Source: an uncultured Flavobacteriaceae bacterium
Lineage (GTDB): Bacteria > Bacteroidota > Bacteroidia > Flavobacteriales > Flavobacteriaceae
Length of the DNA stretch: 64,000 nt
NCBI GenBank assembly: GCA_943842625.1
Contig: CALTCK010000001.1
Span: 1-64,000, forward strand
Direction of reading: 5' to 3'
The stretch's first letter is position 1. Each line of letters begins with the position of its first letter. Shown in pieces: positions 48,424 to 56,735 of the stretch. The notes under the pieces were generated by a model, which was given only the letters and a program-made list of their open reading frames with translations, searched no databases and was not told the DNA's origin. The position numbers and the translations under genes are program-made.

Positions 48424-48758
48424 TTAATAGAGTAAATGTTTTTTTGATTTGTTTCGCCACCCTGCTTGATTTCGGTATTTAACAAAATAAATTTTAAGAT
48501 CACTTTGATTGGCATAATCAACAAAATATATTTTTTTATCAGCTTGGTTTGCATAGTCAACAAAATACCATAAGCCATCATTACCTTCAGCTTGATTTCC
48601 ATAGGCTACTTTAAAACCTTTAAATCTGCTTGATTTTCATAGCCAACTACATGAATCTTTATCTCCGCCTGATTGGCATAAGCTACCGAATATACTTTTT
48701 GAGAGAGGCAGAAAAATGAATTTAAAAGAAAAAGTGGTAAAAAAAGTAATTTTTTCAT
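48424..48758 (-). CDS. DUF6150-like secreted repeat protein (NQA repeats), frameshifted
   Basis: Starts at ATG 48758 (MKKLLFLPLFLLNSFFCLSQ, signal peptide) and encodes about six imperfect repeats of the pattern Y-x-NQA (VAYANQAEIKI, VGYENQADLKV, VAYGNQAEG, VDYANQADKKI, VDYANQSDLKI, VKYRNQAGW) and the end KSKKHLLY. The frame breaks near 48615-48625 (a T4 run on the minus strand where T5 restores it), a -1 event. Only the last part is otherwise open, in another frame. Corrected length is about 111 residues. Function is unknown. Four 10-bp repeats lie about 120 bp upstream. Confidence 0.75.
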
Positions 48759-48877
48759 ACTTGATAAGCTACTTGTTAATTAATTGATGATTTATGATTT
48801 AATTTAGGTTTTTGGATGGATAGAATTTTTATTGTTAGTAGTTGTAATGATATTGTAAAAATACCTAAAATATCTAA

Positions 48878-48917
48878 AAAAAGAGCCAAAAAGAGCCAAA
48901 AAGAGCCAAAAAGAGCC
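48878..48917. repeat. Four tandem 10-bp repeats (AAAAAGAGCC)
   Basis: Four perfect head-to-tail copies of AAAAAGAGCC (48878-48887, 48888-48897, 48898-48907, 48908-48917). The A5 tracts recur every 10 bp, in phase with the helix, so the DNA is probably curved. The array lies between the divergent DUF6150-like gene and the aldehyde dehydrogenase gene. Confidence 0.9.
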
Positions 48918-49053
48918 AAAATATGCAAAAAAAGTCAGATTTTTGAATTCTAATAACGCAACTAAAAGGGTTAATACTTTTATTTTTTCTTATCATAAGA
49001 TTAACATATAACAACCTGTAAATTAATACTTTTGAAACTACAATTTAATCACT

Positions 49054-50643
49054 ATGAATGAACAAAATATCCCTGAAAAATTTAAAATAAAACCTCAACA
49101 CAGTAACCACTATTTAATCAACGGTGAGTTGAGAAAATGGGATGGAAATACAACGGAAGTATATTCTGTCATTAAAACTCCTAATAAACAAGGAGAAATT
49201 GGCCCTACTTTTTTAGGAACGGTTCCTGATATGGGAGAAAAGACCGCATTAGAAGCTGTCGAATCTGCAAATAAAGCCTATAATAGAGGGAAAGGTGCCT
49301 GGCCAACAATGTCGGTTTCTGATCGCTTGAAATGTATGGAGATTTTTGTTGAGAAGATGAAATTACACAGAGAAGAAGTTGTTAAACTCTTGATGTGGGA
49401 AATTTGTAAAAATAAAACAGACTCTTATAAAGAGTTTGATAGAACTATAGATTATATATTAAATACCATTGAGGCCTATAAAAATATTGATCGTAAAGGC
49501 GCAAAGTTTGACAGTCAAGATGGTGTATTAGCTCACATAAGACGAGGTCCTATTGGAGTTGTTTTATGTCTAGGTCCTTATAATTACCCCTTAAATGAGA
49601 CTTTTTGCCTACTAATACCGGCAATAATCATGGGTAACACCGCCATTTTTAAACCGGCAAAAATTGGAGTTTTACTTATAACTCCCTTATTAAAAGCCTT
49701 TCAAGAAAGTTTTCCTCCAGGAGTGGTAAACATTCTTTTTGGGCGAGGAAGGAGTATCGCGTCTCCCATTATGAAAACTGGAATAATTGATGTGATGGCC
49801 TTAATTGGGCATAGTTCCTCTGCAGTATCACTGCAAGATTTACACCCCAATAAAAACAGACTCCGATTGGTTTTGGGCTTGGAGGCCAAAAACCCTGGTA
49901 TTGTACTGCCAGATGCCGATTTAGAACATGCTGTTAAGGAATGTATTTCTGGTAGCTTGTCCTTTAATGGGCAACGTTGTACTGCTTTAAAGGTTTTGTA
50001 TGTCCATGAATCTATTGTAAATTCTTTTAATGAACTTTTTACAAAAGCTGTTGACAATTTAAAATTTGGAATGCCTTGGGAAGACACTTTTTTAACTCCT
50101 TTGCCAGAAAAATCAAAACCTGAATACATCCAAGAATTAATCAGTGACGCTACTAAATATGGTGCTAAAGTGATCAATAAAAAAGGAGGGGAACTATCCG
50201 ATAATTTTTCTTTCCCTGCTGTCCTTTATCCTGTAAACGATAAAATGAGATTGTTCCATGAAGAGCAATTTGGCCCAATTATTCCAATTATCCCCTACAC
50301 TGATATCGACATGCCTTTAAATGATATGGCTGCCTCTAATTATGGCCAACAGGTAAGTCTTTTTGGAGAGAATATTGACGATTTGGGCCCCCTAATAGAT
50401 GCACTAGCCAACCTTGTTTGTAGGGTAAATCTTAATAGTGCTTGTCAGAGAGGTCCCGATGTTTATCCATTTGCCGGAAGGAAAAACTCTGCAGTGAGTA
50501 CGCTGAGTGTATATGATGCGTTGCGATCATTCTCGATAAGAACATTTGTAGCGGCAAAAAATAGTTCTAAAAACAAAAAAATCATAGAGAATCTTTTAGA
50601 CTCCAAAGTATCTAACTTTGTAACTACTGAATATCTATTGTAA
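49054..50643 (+). CDS. NAD(P)-dependent aldehyde dehydrogenase, GapN-like
   Basis: The 529-residue product has the ALDH fold: [19 protein letters not shown] (substrate tunnel Asn), [11 protein letters not shown], general base Glu in [11 protein letters not shown] and the catalytic Cys in [10 protein letters not shown] (about 309). The NYPLNET and [14 protein letters not shown] regions resemble non-phosphorylating glyceraldehyde-3-phosphate dehydrogenase (GapN). The substrate is inferred. A TACTTTTG -7 box (49027-49034) lies 19 bp upstream. Confidence 0.85.
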   Translation: MNEQNIPEKFKIKPQHSNHYLINGELRKWDGNTTEVYSVIKTPNKQGEIGPTFLGTVPDMGEKTALEAVESANKAYNRGKGAWPTMSVSDRLKCMEIFVEKMKLHREEVVKLLMWEICKNKTDSYKEFDRTIDYILNTIEAYKNIDRKGAKFDSQDGVLAHIRRGPIGVVLCLGPYNYPLNETFCLLIPAIIMGNTAIFKPAKIGVLLITPLLKAFQESFPPGVVNILFGRGRSIASPIMKTGIIDVMALIGHSSSAVSLQDLHPNKNRLRLVLGLEAKNPGIVLPDADLEHAVKECISGSLSFNGQRCTALKVLYVHESIVNSFNELFTKAVDNLKFGMPWEDTFLTPLPEKSKPEYIQELISDATKYGAKVINKKGGELSDNFSFPAVLYPVNDKMRLFHEEQFGPIIPIIPYTDIDMPLNDMAASNYGQQVSLFGENIDDLGPLIDALANLVCRVNLNSACQRGPDVYPFAGRKNSAVSTLSVYDALRSFSIRTFVAAKNSSKNKKIIENLLDSKVSNFVTTEYLL

Positions 50644-50748
50644 GATAACTCAGGTAGTTTTTGCAGAAAATTTAATATTGGAAGGTTTTAGCGAAATATT
50701 AGAAAATATAGTAACTTTATAATCTACTATTAATTTAATATAACTATC

Positions 50749-51258
50749 ATGAAAAAAATAATTCTATTATCGATCGCAACACTATTATTTATTAGTTGTA
50801 ATCAACCAAAAAATGAAGAGTGTGATTCCCTTAAAAAGGCGGATGCACAAACACAAAAAAACATCAATACCTATAAAACTGCTTGGGATGCTTTTTTTGA
50901 AACTAGAGACCCTAACACTATAAATACGGATAGTTTTGATGAACAAGTAACCGTTGTAACTGCAGAAGGAAATATTACAGGTATTGATGGCTTTCGAGAT
51001 TATTACAATAACTATTTAACTGGTTTTTCGGATGCTGAATTTAATTTTATTGATATTATCGGACAAGGCGATCAATTAGTTAAACATTGGAATTTTAAAG
51101 GAACCCATGATGGAGAAATGTTTGGAATACCTCCTACTAACAACAAAGTAGATATCAGTGGTACTACCGTAGTGTTAATGAAAGACGGGAAAGTATTACA
51201 AGAACAAGATTTTTTTGATAACTATTCCTTTTTAATGCAACTTGGCTTATTAGAATAA
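50749..51258 (+). CDS. SnoaL-like lipoprotein
   Basis: A 169-residue lipoprotein (MKKIILLSIATLLFISC) with a SnoaL/NTF2-like domain (YKTAWDAFFETRDPNTIN, GFRDYYNNYLTGFSDAEFNF, WNFKGTHDGEMFGIPPTNNK), resembling ester-cyclase-like proteins. Its enzymatic role is unknown. It is not in an obvious operon. Confidence 0.78.
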   Translation: MKKIILLSIATLLFISCNQPKNEECDSLKKADAQTQKNINTYKTAWDAFFETRDPNTINTDSFDEQVTVVTAEGNITGIDGFRDYYNNYLTGFSDAEFNFIDIIGQGDQLVKHWNFKGTHDGEMFGIPPTNNKVDISGTTVVLMKDGKVLQEQDFFDNYSFLMQLGLLE

Positions 51259-51368
51259 ATTCTTTTGAAATAATTTTTATTTTCCAAAAATTAAAGAGGA
51301 ACTAAAACGGCCGTTTTAATAATTGATTCGCTATGGGTTAATGGTTATGACATATAAAATTTTGAAAA

Positions 51369-51623
51369 ATGATCAAAAAATCAGCAGATCCATCACAATG
51401 GAATAAAAATGATTGGGCTTACCATAATAAAAAAGTATCGGATTGGAACGAAATAGAATGGGAGAACGTTTATGAGTTATATTGTGCCGCACAATTATGG
51501 GAATTGGATTCCCGTATTGACTTTGATGAATTCAAAAAACAAATGATAGAGGATACTGATTTTGCAAGAGAAAATAAATTAAAACCAGGTATGGAATCGA
51601 GTGATTATGATCCATGGTCGTGA
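51369..51623 (+). CDS. Small Trp-rich hypothetical protein
   Basis: An 84-residue hydrophilic, acidic protein with six Trp (QWNKNDWAYHN, DWNEIEW, QLW, DYDPWS), no signal peptide and no membrane helix. No family is recognised. It is open and well spaced from its neighbours, and the Trp pattern is not a typical random-ORF feature, so it is probably real. Function is unknown. Confidence 0.6.
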   Translation: MIKKSADPSQWNKNDWAYHNKKVSDWNEIEWENVYELYCAAQLWELDSRIDFDEFKKQMIEDTDFARENKLKPGMESSDYDPWS

Positions 51624-51740
51624 TGAGTAAATCAAATTATTATTTGATAAAAAGATTTAGGAATTGATAGATTTTATTTAAGTTTATAATAACAGTATAT
51701 TTTTAAACATTTATGTTTGTACTCAATTTTGTTAAAGAAA

Positions 51741-53585
51741 TTATTCAAAATTTCTAAAACCACAGTCAAAACAATAAACAACCACATACCTGTCTTTTTC
51801 AGCCAGGAACATCCTGTTCAAGCCACTAATTTTACTCAATAAATCTTGGATTTGGACTGGAAGTATGTCCTGTGCCATTAAATTTAAGTAATCCTCAAAT
51901 TCAACCTCGTTATTATAGGAAAAAACTTTATAATCTTCTAACTTAAGTTTTGTTGCCATGGAATCAATTGCGTCGTCTAAGGTGCCTAATTTATCAACTA
52001 AACCTAATTCCAGCGCGGTATCACCTCTCCATATTCTTCCACCAGCAAATTTAAGGACTTTAGCGAAGTCCATCTCTCTATTATTGGCAACCTTAGTAAC
52101 AAAATCCTTATAAATTTTTTCTGTATTTTCTCTAAATTGCTTATCGAGTTCTTCATTCATTCCTTTTCTCAAATCGTAAACATCTCCAGCTTTTGTCATA
52201 CTTACACCGTCATAATTCATCCCCACCCACTTTTCTAGTGGAGAAAAATCTGGAATAATACTGTAGACCCCAATTGATCCTGTCAGCGTAGTTTCTTCAG
52301 CCCAAATTTCTTCAGAGGTAGTAGTTACCCAGACCCCTCCAGATGCAGCTATATCTCCCATGGATGTTATTACAGGTCTTCCTGTAGCTTGAAATTCCTC
52401 CAAAGCATTTGTAATCATTGAAGAAGCATATACATCGCCTCCAGGGCTATTAACCCTTAGAACAATCCCCTTAACATTTTCATCGTCTCTAGCTTTATTA
52501 ATATTTTTTACAATATCTCCTGACCCTGCAGTATCGAACCCTATATTACCGGTTACAATTGCTCCTTCAACATGAATAATAGCAATTTTATTTTTTTCTT
52601 GAACCTTTTTTTGCTTATTACTTATATCCTCATCTTTTAGAGTGGTCAGGTATTCTATTCCTGAAATTCCTTCAGGACGTTCATATTCCTCTTCACTACC
52701 ATATTTTTCAATCATATAGTTCCTTAATTCTTGCTTAGACATTAGCTTATCCACAAGACCAATTTCAAGAGCTGTTTCATTGTTATCTCCACCATTACCA
52801 TCGGTAAGTAAATGGTAATGGTCTCCGATATACTGAATTTTACCTGAATCGAAACCTCTACCCGTCTCCATTTTACTTTTATATTTTTCCCAAACTGGGG
52901 TTACAAACTCTAGCCAAGCCAGCTTGTCTGTTTCAGACATATCATTTCTTGTATAACCTTCAGGACCTGATTTAAAATCACCAGCAGCATAAACATTCAT
53001 GTCAACTTTAATATTTTCAAAGAAATCTTTCTGATATTGCCTTACTCTACTAAATCCAAAAGGAAGCACTGATTCATAAGAGTCTTTTTCTAAAATAATC
53101 TCAGTTGCTTGAGAAACCATGAGATATCCAGTAGTTCCGAGTCCGCTTGTAAAAGCAATAATCTCTTTACCATTTTCTCTTGCCTCGAATAGAGCATCTG
53201 CTATTTTTAACGCAGAAGTGTAATAAGCACTTAAGCCGTCAACATTAAGATAAATAGCTTTAAGATTATCATCTGTACCAGCGTTTTTGATAACTTTTAA
53301 AAAATTTTCTAATTCAATCTGATTGGAGGAGTTTCCAAAAACCTCAAATTCTTCAAAAGGTCCATTTATTGTAATTGCCTTGTCCACAATCATTCCATTT
53401 GGTTCCAAGTATAAAATTTGATCTGCAGTCTCAACTTTATCAGATTCAAACAAAGAACTCAGGCTATACATAAAACCAAATGATAATAGCATTAAAAAAA
53501 GAACGGTAAGGATATTTAAAAAGACTCTTCTAAATTTTCCGAGAAGATTGTCTATAAACGAAATAACACTTTTAATTTTTTCCAT
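51741..53585 (-). CDS. sppA: Signal peptide peptidase SppA (67-kDa type)
   Basis: Membrane-bound serine protease degrading cleaved signal peptides. The 614-residue product has one N-terminal helix (about 18-44) and two tandem ClpP-like domains. The catalytic Lys is in AGDFKSGPEGY (first domain) and the Ser in GDIAASGGVWV (second domain), as in E. coli SppA. A TAATTTTG -7-like box (53610-53617) precedes it. The C-terminus carries an unusual Cys-containing stretch (VVVYCFDCGFRNFE). Confidence 0.92.
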   Translation of the reverse strand: MEKIKSVISFIDNLLGKFRRVFLNILTVLFLMLLSFGFMYSLSSLFESDKVETADQILYLEPNGMIVDKAITINGPFEEFEVFGNSSNQIELENFLKVIKNAGTDDNLKAIYLNVDGLSAYYTSALKIADALFEARENGKEIIAFTSGLGTTGYLMVSQATEIILEKDSYESVLPFGFSRVRQYQKDFFENIKVDMNVYAAGDFKSGPEGYTRNDMSETDKLAWLEFVTPVWEKYKSKMETGRGFDSGKIQYIGDHYHLLTDGNGGDNNETALEIGLVDKLMSKQELRNYMIEKYGSEEEYERPEGISGIEYLTTLKDEDISNKQKKVQEKNKIAIIHVEGAIVTGNIGFDTAGSGDIVKNINKARDDENVKGIVLRVNSPGGDVYASSMITNALEEFQATGRPVITSMGDIAASGGVWVTTTSEEIWAEETTLTGSIGVYSIIPDFSPLEKWVGMNYDGVSMTKAGDVYDLRKGMNEELDKQFRENTEKIYKDFVTKVANNREMDFAKVLKFAGGRIWRGDTALELGLVDKLGTLDDAIDSMATKLKLEDYKVFSYNNEVEFEDYLNLMAQDILPVQIQDLLSKISGLNRMFLAEKDRYVVVYCFDCGFRNFE

Positions 53586-53694
53586 AATGTTTCCTAGTTA
53601 TCTATTTATCAAAATTACAGTTTAAATTCTAATTTATTGAAATAAGTCCTTGTATTCTTGAATACACCGCAGAACAAATAGAGCGATTGTTTAG

Positions 53695-53964
53695 TTAATT
53701 ACCTGCAAAAGGAGTTCCAAAAACACCTACTGCCAACTCTGCCCATATTAACATAAATATTAAAACTAATATTCCAATGTATAGGACTCGATTTTTTAAA
53801 TTCTTTACACGAGTACTCACAAAATTAATTCCAATACTAAGGGAAATTAGTAGAGAACCCATGATAATGAAATCAAATGGACTCCAGTTAATTTCGTCAG
53901 TGATACCCATCCCAATTAAAGGAATTAATAACAAAAAAAGAGGATAAAAAATTCTTTTTGACAT
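53695..53964 (-). CDS. Small membrane protein with three helices
   Basis: An 89-residue hydrophobic protein (MSKRIFYPLFLLLIPLIGMG) with three membrane segments (about 5-22, 30-47 and 61-83). I take the ATG at 53964; an upstream TTG at 53970 would add only two residues. No function can be assigned. The tRNA-terminator repeat copy 1 ends 12 bp upstream, so its present promoter region may be partly supplied by the repeat. Confidence 0.7.
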   Translation of the reverse strand: MSKRIFYPLFLLLIPLIGMGITDEINWSPFDFIIMGSLLISLSIGINFVSTRVKNLKNRVLYIGILVLIFMLIWAELAVGVFGTPFAGN

Positions 53965-53976
53965 ACTCAAATATAA

Positions 53977-54057
53977 AAAAACGGCTACACTATAATAGTA
54001 TCACCGTTTTATTGTTTTAGTAGATAACTCTATTGAAATATCGAACATTAATTTTAC
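53977..54057 (-). repeat. tRNA-terminator repeat, copy 1 (arm + core)
   Basis: An 81-bp sequence matching copy 2 at 77 of 81 positions by my alignment. The left 47 bp correspond to the sequence right after initiator tRNA-fMet (the core with the 16-bp hairpin, partly decayed here). The right 34 bp form an arm shared only with copy 2. Confidence 0.85.
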
Positions 54058-54142
54058 TTCAAGAGATCTATTAAATACAATTAAATCAATCAATTATATA
54101 TTGGAAAGTGATCTTGAGTAATGATTTAAAGCCGTTCAATAA

Positions 54143-55159
54143 TTAATGAGAAGTAATCTTTGTAACTGCTACTGCTGTTTCTAAAAGTGTTTTTTCAAAA
54201 GGAATAGGTTTCCAATTGAAAACTTCCATTGTTTTAGAATTATCAGCACTTAGATTCATATCAAGCATAGCCAACATACCTTTGGCCTCTCTGTCAAAGA
54301 TGGACAAAAGTTTTAACATGAAATTTGGCGCTAATTTGGTGCTCGGACCTTTATAGCCATTGTCAATAAGCAATTGGCATATCGATTGAAAACTTCTCCC
54401 TATTTTTTCTGTTGCAATAAAACGTTGGTTGGCTGCTTTTGGCTCTGTTAGGGCGGCTACATGTAAATAGGCAACATCACGTACATCGACCATTGGAAAG
54501 GATGTGTTTGGTACCATTGGAGTTTTTCCACCTAAAATTTTTACAATCATGGACATTGAAGCTCCCGTAAGATTTTTACCAAGCGGAGGTCCAAAAACTC
54601 CTCCTGGGTTAATACTGACTAATTCTAATGAGTTATCACCTGATTGATTATTAATAAAATCCCATGCAGATTTCTCTGCCAATGTTTTACTTTTGAAATA
54701 AGTACTTATGTTTTTTGAATTTAAGTCAGTCCAGTCATCTGGTGTAATTGTGCCTGTTTTTTTACCCCCCATTATAGCGACTGTTGAGCTGGTTAAAACA
54801 ACTCGTTTCACCCCATTTTTTTTAGCAGCTTTGAGTACTCTAAGGGTTCCATCTACAGCAGGACCAAGCATATCTGACTCATTTTTAGGGTTTTCAACAG
54901 TAAAAGGAGAAGCGACGTGCATAACATAATTACAATTAGATAGTGCAGAATCCCATCCTTTATCAGAACTAAGATCTAAATGGGTAAAAGAAAGGTTCTC
55001 AATAGAAACAGAATTTGAATTAAGTGTCTTTATAACCTCTTCTTCCTTTTTTGTGCTTCTTACTGTACCGACTACGGTATATCCTTTTTCTAAAAGAATT
55101 TTGGCGCAATGCAAACCAATATAACCAGATATTCCTGTTAACAATACTTTTTTATTCAT
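54143..55159 (-). CDS. SDR-family NAD(P)-dependent epimerase/reductase
   Basis: The 338-residue extended SDR begins with the Rossmann motif VLLTGISGYIGLH (TGxxGYIG) and has YFKSKTLAEKSAWDF in place of the usual YxxxK, with the Tyr and Lys conserved. It resembles dihydroflavonol reductase or cinnamoyl-CoA-reductase-like enzymes, so a ketone or aldehyde substrate is likely. It is divergent from an HxlR regulator, which probably controls it, and both sit in cassette B between repeat copies 1 and 2. Confidence 0.88.
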   Translation of the reverse strand: MNKKVLLTGISGYIGLHCAKILLEKGYTVVGTVRSTKKEEEVIKTLNSNSVSIENLSFTHLDLSSDKGWDSALSNCNYVMHVASPFTVENPKNESDMLGPAVDGTLRVLKAAKKNGVKRVVLTSSTVAIMGGKKTGTITPDDWTDLNSKNISTYFKSKTLAEKSAWDFINNQSGDNSLELVSINPGGVFGPPLGKNLTGASMSMIVKILGGKTPMVPNTSFPMVDVRDVAYLHVAALTEPKAANQRFIATEKIGRSFQSICQLLIDNGYKGPSTKLAPNFMLKLLSIFDREAKGMLAMLDMNLSADNSKTMEVFNWKPIPFEKTLLETAVAVTKITSH

Positions 55160-55190
55160 ATGATTGATTATTTATTATTACTTTTGATTC

Positions 55191-55230
55191 GATAGCAAAA
55201 ATAGTAAAATTACTATTGTTTTGATAGTAA
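55191..55230. promoter_or_regulatory. Putative HxlR operator between SDR and HxlR genes
   Basis: ATAGTAA-AA-TTACTAT (55201-55216) is a perfect 7-bp inverted repeat with 2-bp spacer. Further half-sites GATAGCAAAAA (55191-55201) and GATAGTAA (55223-55230) flank it. A TATTTTTG -7 box for the SDR gene (55196-55203, minus strand) overlaps the array, so binding would block transcription. The regulator assignment is by adjacency. Confidence 0.55.
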
Positions 55231-55249
55231 AAATTATATTTTTATAATT

Positions 55250-55669
55250 ATGTCAATTTTAGATACGTTTTTTAGGTGTAATTGTCCTGTAACTTCAGCA
55301 TTAGATATTGTTGGAGACAAATGGACGCTTGTTGTTATAAAGTTGATGCTATTAGAACAAAAAAAAACATTTAAAGAGTTCTCCGAAAGTGATGAATCAA
55401 TTGCACCAAGTATTTTATCTAATAGGTTAAAAACACTTGAAAAAATAGGATTTATAGTCAAACAAAAATTACCTGACAACCAAAAAACTAATCACTATTT
55501 TCTAACTGAAAAAGGACTTTCGTTAACTCCGGTTATAATAGAGTTGGCCTTGTGGAGCCATCACAATATTAAACCTGTCGATAATCAAGACATAGCAAAT
55601 GTTAAAGATAAAAATGAATTACACCTGGCAATCATTGAAAGATATAAATCAAAAACGGTTACACTATAA
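55250..55669 (+). CDS. HxlR family transcriptional regulator with repeat-encoded C-terminus
   Basis: A 139-residue winged-helix regulator of the HxlR/MarR-like type: CNCPVTSALDIVGDKWTLVV (N-terminal Cys and the DKWT motif) and SILSNRLKTLEKIGFI (recognition region). It often senses electrophiles or quinones through the conserved Cys. The last five codons (KTVTL) and the TAA stop fall inside repeat copy 2, which begins at 55651, so the gene's natural 3' end was probably cut or replaced. It is divergent from the SDR gene. Confidence 0.88.
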   Translation: MSILDTFFRCNCPVTSALDIVGDKWTLVVIKLMLLEQKKTFKEFSESDESIAPSILSNRLKTLEKIGFIVKQKLPDNQKTNHYFLTEKGLSLTPVIIELALWSHHNIKPVDNQDIANVKDKNELHLAIIERYKSKTVTL

Positions 55670-55731
55670 TAGTATAACCGTTTTATTGTTTTAGTAGACA
55701 ACTCTATTGAAATATCGAACATTAGTTTTAC
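55651..55731 (-). repeat. tRNA-terminator repeat, copy 2 (arm + core)
   Basis: An 81-bp repeat. The first 47 bp (55651-55697) are identical to the sequence directly downstream of tRNA-fMet (56441-56487), including a 33-bp hairpin; the last 34 bp match copy 1. It overlaps the end of the HxlR gene. Confidence 0.9.
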
Positions 55732-55772
55732 ACCAGTAGAATTCTTGGAAGTTAATAAATCAATTCTATTAA

Positions 55773-55973
55773 TTATTTAGATCCCTCATAAAAGAAGAGT
55801 TCCTCAATAGCTATCTCAAATAACTTTGACATCTTAAATGCTGTGGGTAAACTTGGATCAAATTTTTCTTTTTCAATCGCATTTATCGCTTGACGTGAAA
55901 TACCAATTAAGTTGGCTAATTCTTCTTGTGTCAATTTTTGATTTTTCCTTAACTCTCTTAATCTATTTTTCAT
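55773..55973 (-). CDS. XRE (Cro/CI) family DNA-binding protein
   Basis: A 66-residue one-domain helix-turn-helix protein (LTQEELANLIGISRQAINAI, recognition helix). It overlaps the upstream membrane protein by 4 bp (ATGA), a coupled regulator and membrane-protein pair seen in many Bacteroidota and Firmicutes. It probably regulates its own two-gene operon. It is in cassette A between repeat copies 2 and 3. Confidence 0.88.
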   Translation of the reverse strand: MKNRLRELRKNQKLTQEELANLIGISRQAINAIEKEKFDPSLPTAFKMSKLFEIAIEELFFYEGSK

Positions 55974-56356
55974 TTAAATCTTAATGAATTAACGATAATA
56001 GAAGTCATGTATGAAAAGCAAATGAAAAACACTAAATATTCAAACTCAGGTTCCGAATTAATAACTCCAAAATCAAACGAAATCTCATACACAAGACCAA
56101 CAACTACCGTTAACCCTAATGTAAGGGCCATTGATTCAAAGTGAATTTTCTTTTGTAATTCATCATAATGCTTAAATAAATTTTTATTTGCGATAATCAT
56201 ACCAACCCCAATAGCAAGATTTATAAATAATCCTATTTTGGTAATTAATACGTTATCCCATAAATTGTTTACTCCCGCTGATAAAATTGCAGTACTTACT
56301 ACCCAAGCAAATACCCATCCAAGTAAAATTTTTGTTTGTTTTTTTTGTTCTTTCAT
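55970..56356 (-). CDS. Four-helix membrane protein coupled to XRE regulator
   Basis: A 128-residue polytopic protein with about four membrane helices (about 11-29, 37-56, 75-93 and 105-123) and a charged loop (NKNLFKHYDELQKKIHFESM). No named family can be given with confidence. It is followed by the XRE gene with a 4-bp overlap. A TACTTTTG -7 box (56380-56387 on the minus strand) sits inside a pair of inverted ACTTTAC sites (56374-56380 and 56406-56412), a possible operator for the XRE protein. Confidence 0.75.
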   Translation of the reverse strand: MKEQKKQTKILLGWVFAWVVSTAILSAGVNNLWDNVLITKIGLFINLAIGVGMIIANKNLFKHYDELQKKIHFESMALTLGLTVVVGLVYEISFDFGVINSEPEFEYLVFFICFSYMTSIIVNSLRFK

Positions 56357-56440
56357 CTTTTTATGTAATGTTTACTTTACAAAAGTAGTCAAAATAAATT
56401 AAAATGTAAAGTTTTATTTACAAAAAATATGTTTTGATAA

Positions 56441-56484
56441 AAAAACGGTTACACTATAATAGTATAACCGTTTTATTGTTTTAG

Positions 56485-56487
<3 letters not shown>
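56441..56487 (-). repeat. tRNA-terminator repeat, copy 3 (core), tRNA-fMet terminator
   Basis: The 47-bp core beginning at nucleotides 71-73 of tRNA-fMet and running through a 33-bp hairpin (56442-56474) followed by T residues on the minus strand. As well as ending the tRNA transcript, it is repeated identically in copy 2 and with two changes in copy 1. Confidence 0.88.
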
Positions 56488-56557
<70 letters not shown>

Positions 56558-56663
56558 ATGTGGATTGCAAATATACAATCAATTTGTAAGTAGACAAGGC
56601 TTTCACAAAATATTTTCCCATTACTCACCAAGAGATTCTAAACACAACAAAGTTTTATAAATA

Positions 56664-56706
56664 AAAAAACCGTATTCAATTGAGCTTCATTAGAATAGTG
56701 TTTTTT
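56664..56706 (-). terminator. Imperfect terminator after the ABC-F gene
   Basis: A hairpin (AAAAAACCGTATTC with GAATAGTGTTTTTT, two internal mismatches) 30-72 bp beyond the ABC-F stop, with a T-rich tract on the minus strand. Confidence 0.55.
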
Positions 56707-56735
56707 TATTTTTATGTAACTGAATTTTTAAAAAA

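Noticed and set aside
51628-51660. ATCAAA...TTTGAT inverted repeat downstream of the Trp-rich ORF
   Set aside because: Six A/T-rich base pairs only; expected by chance in such AT-rich DNA.
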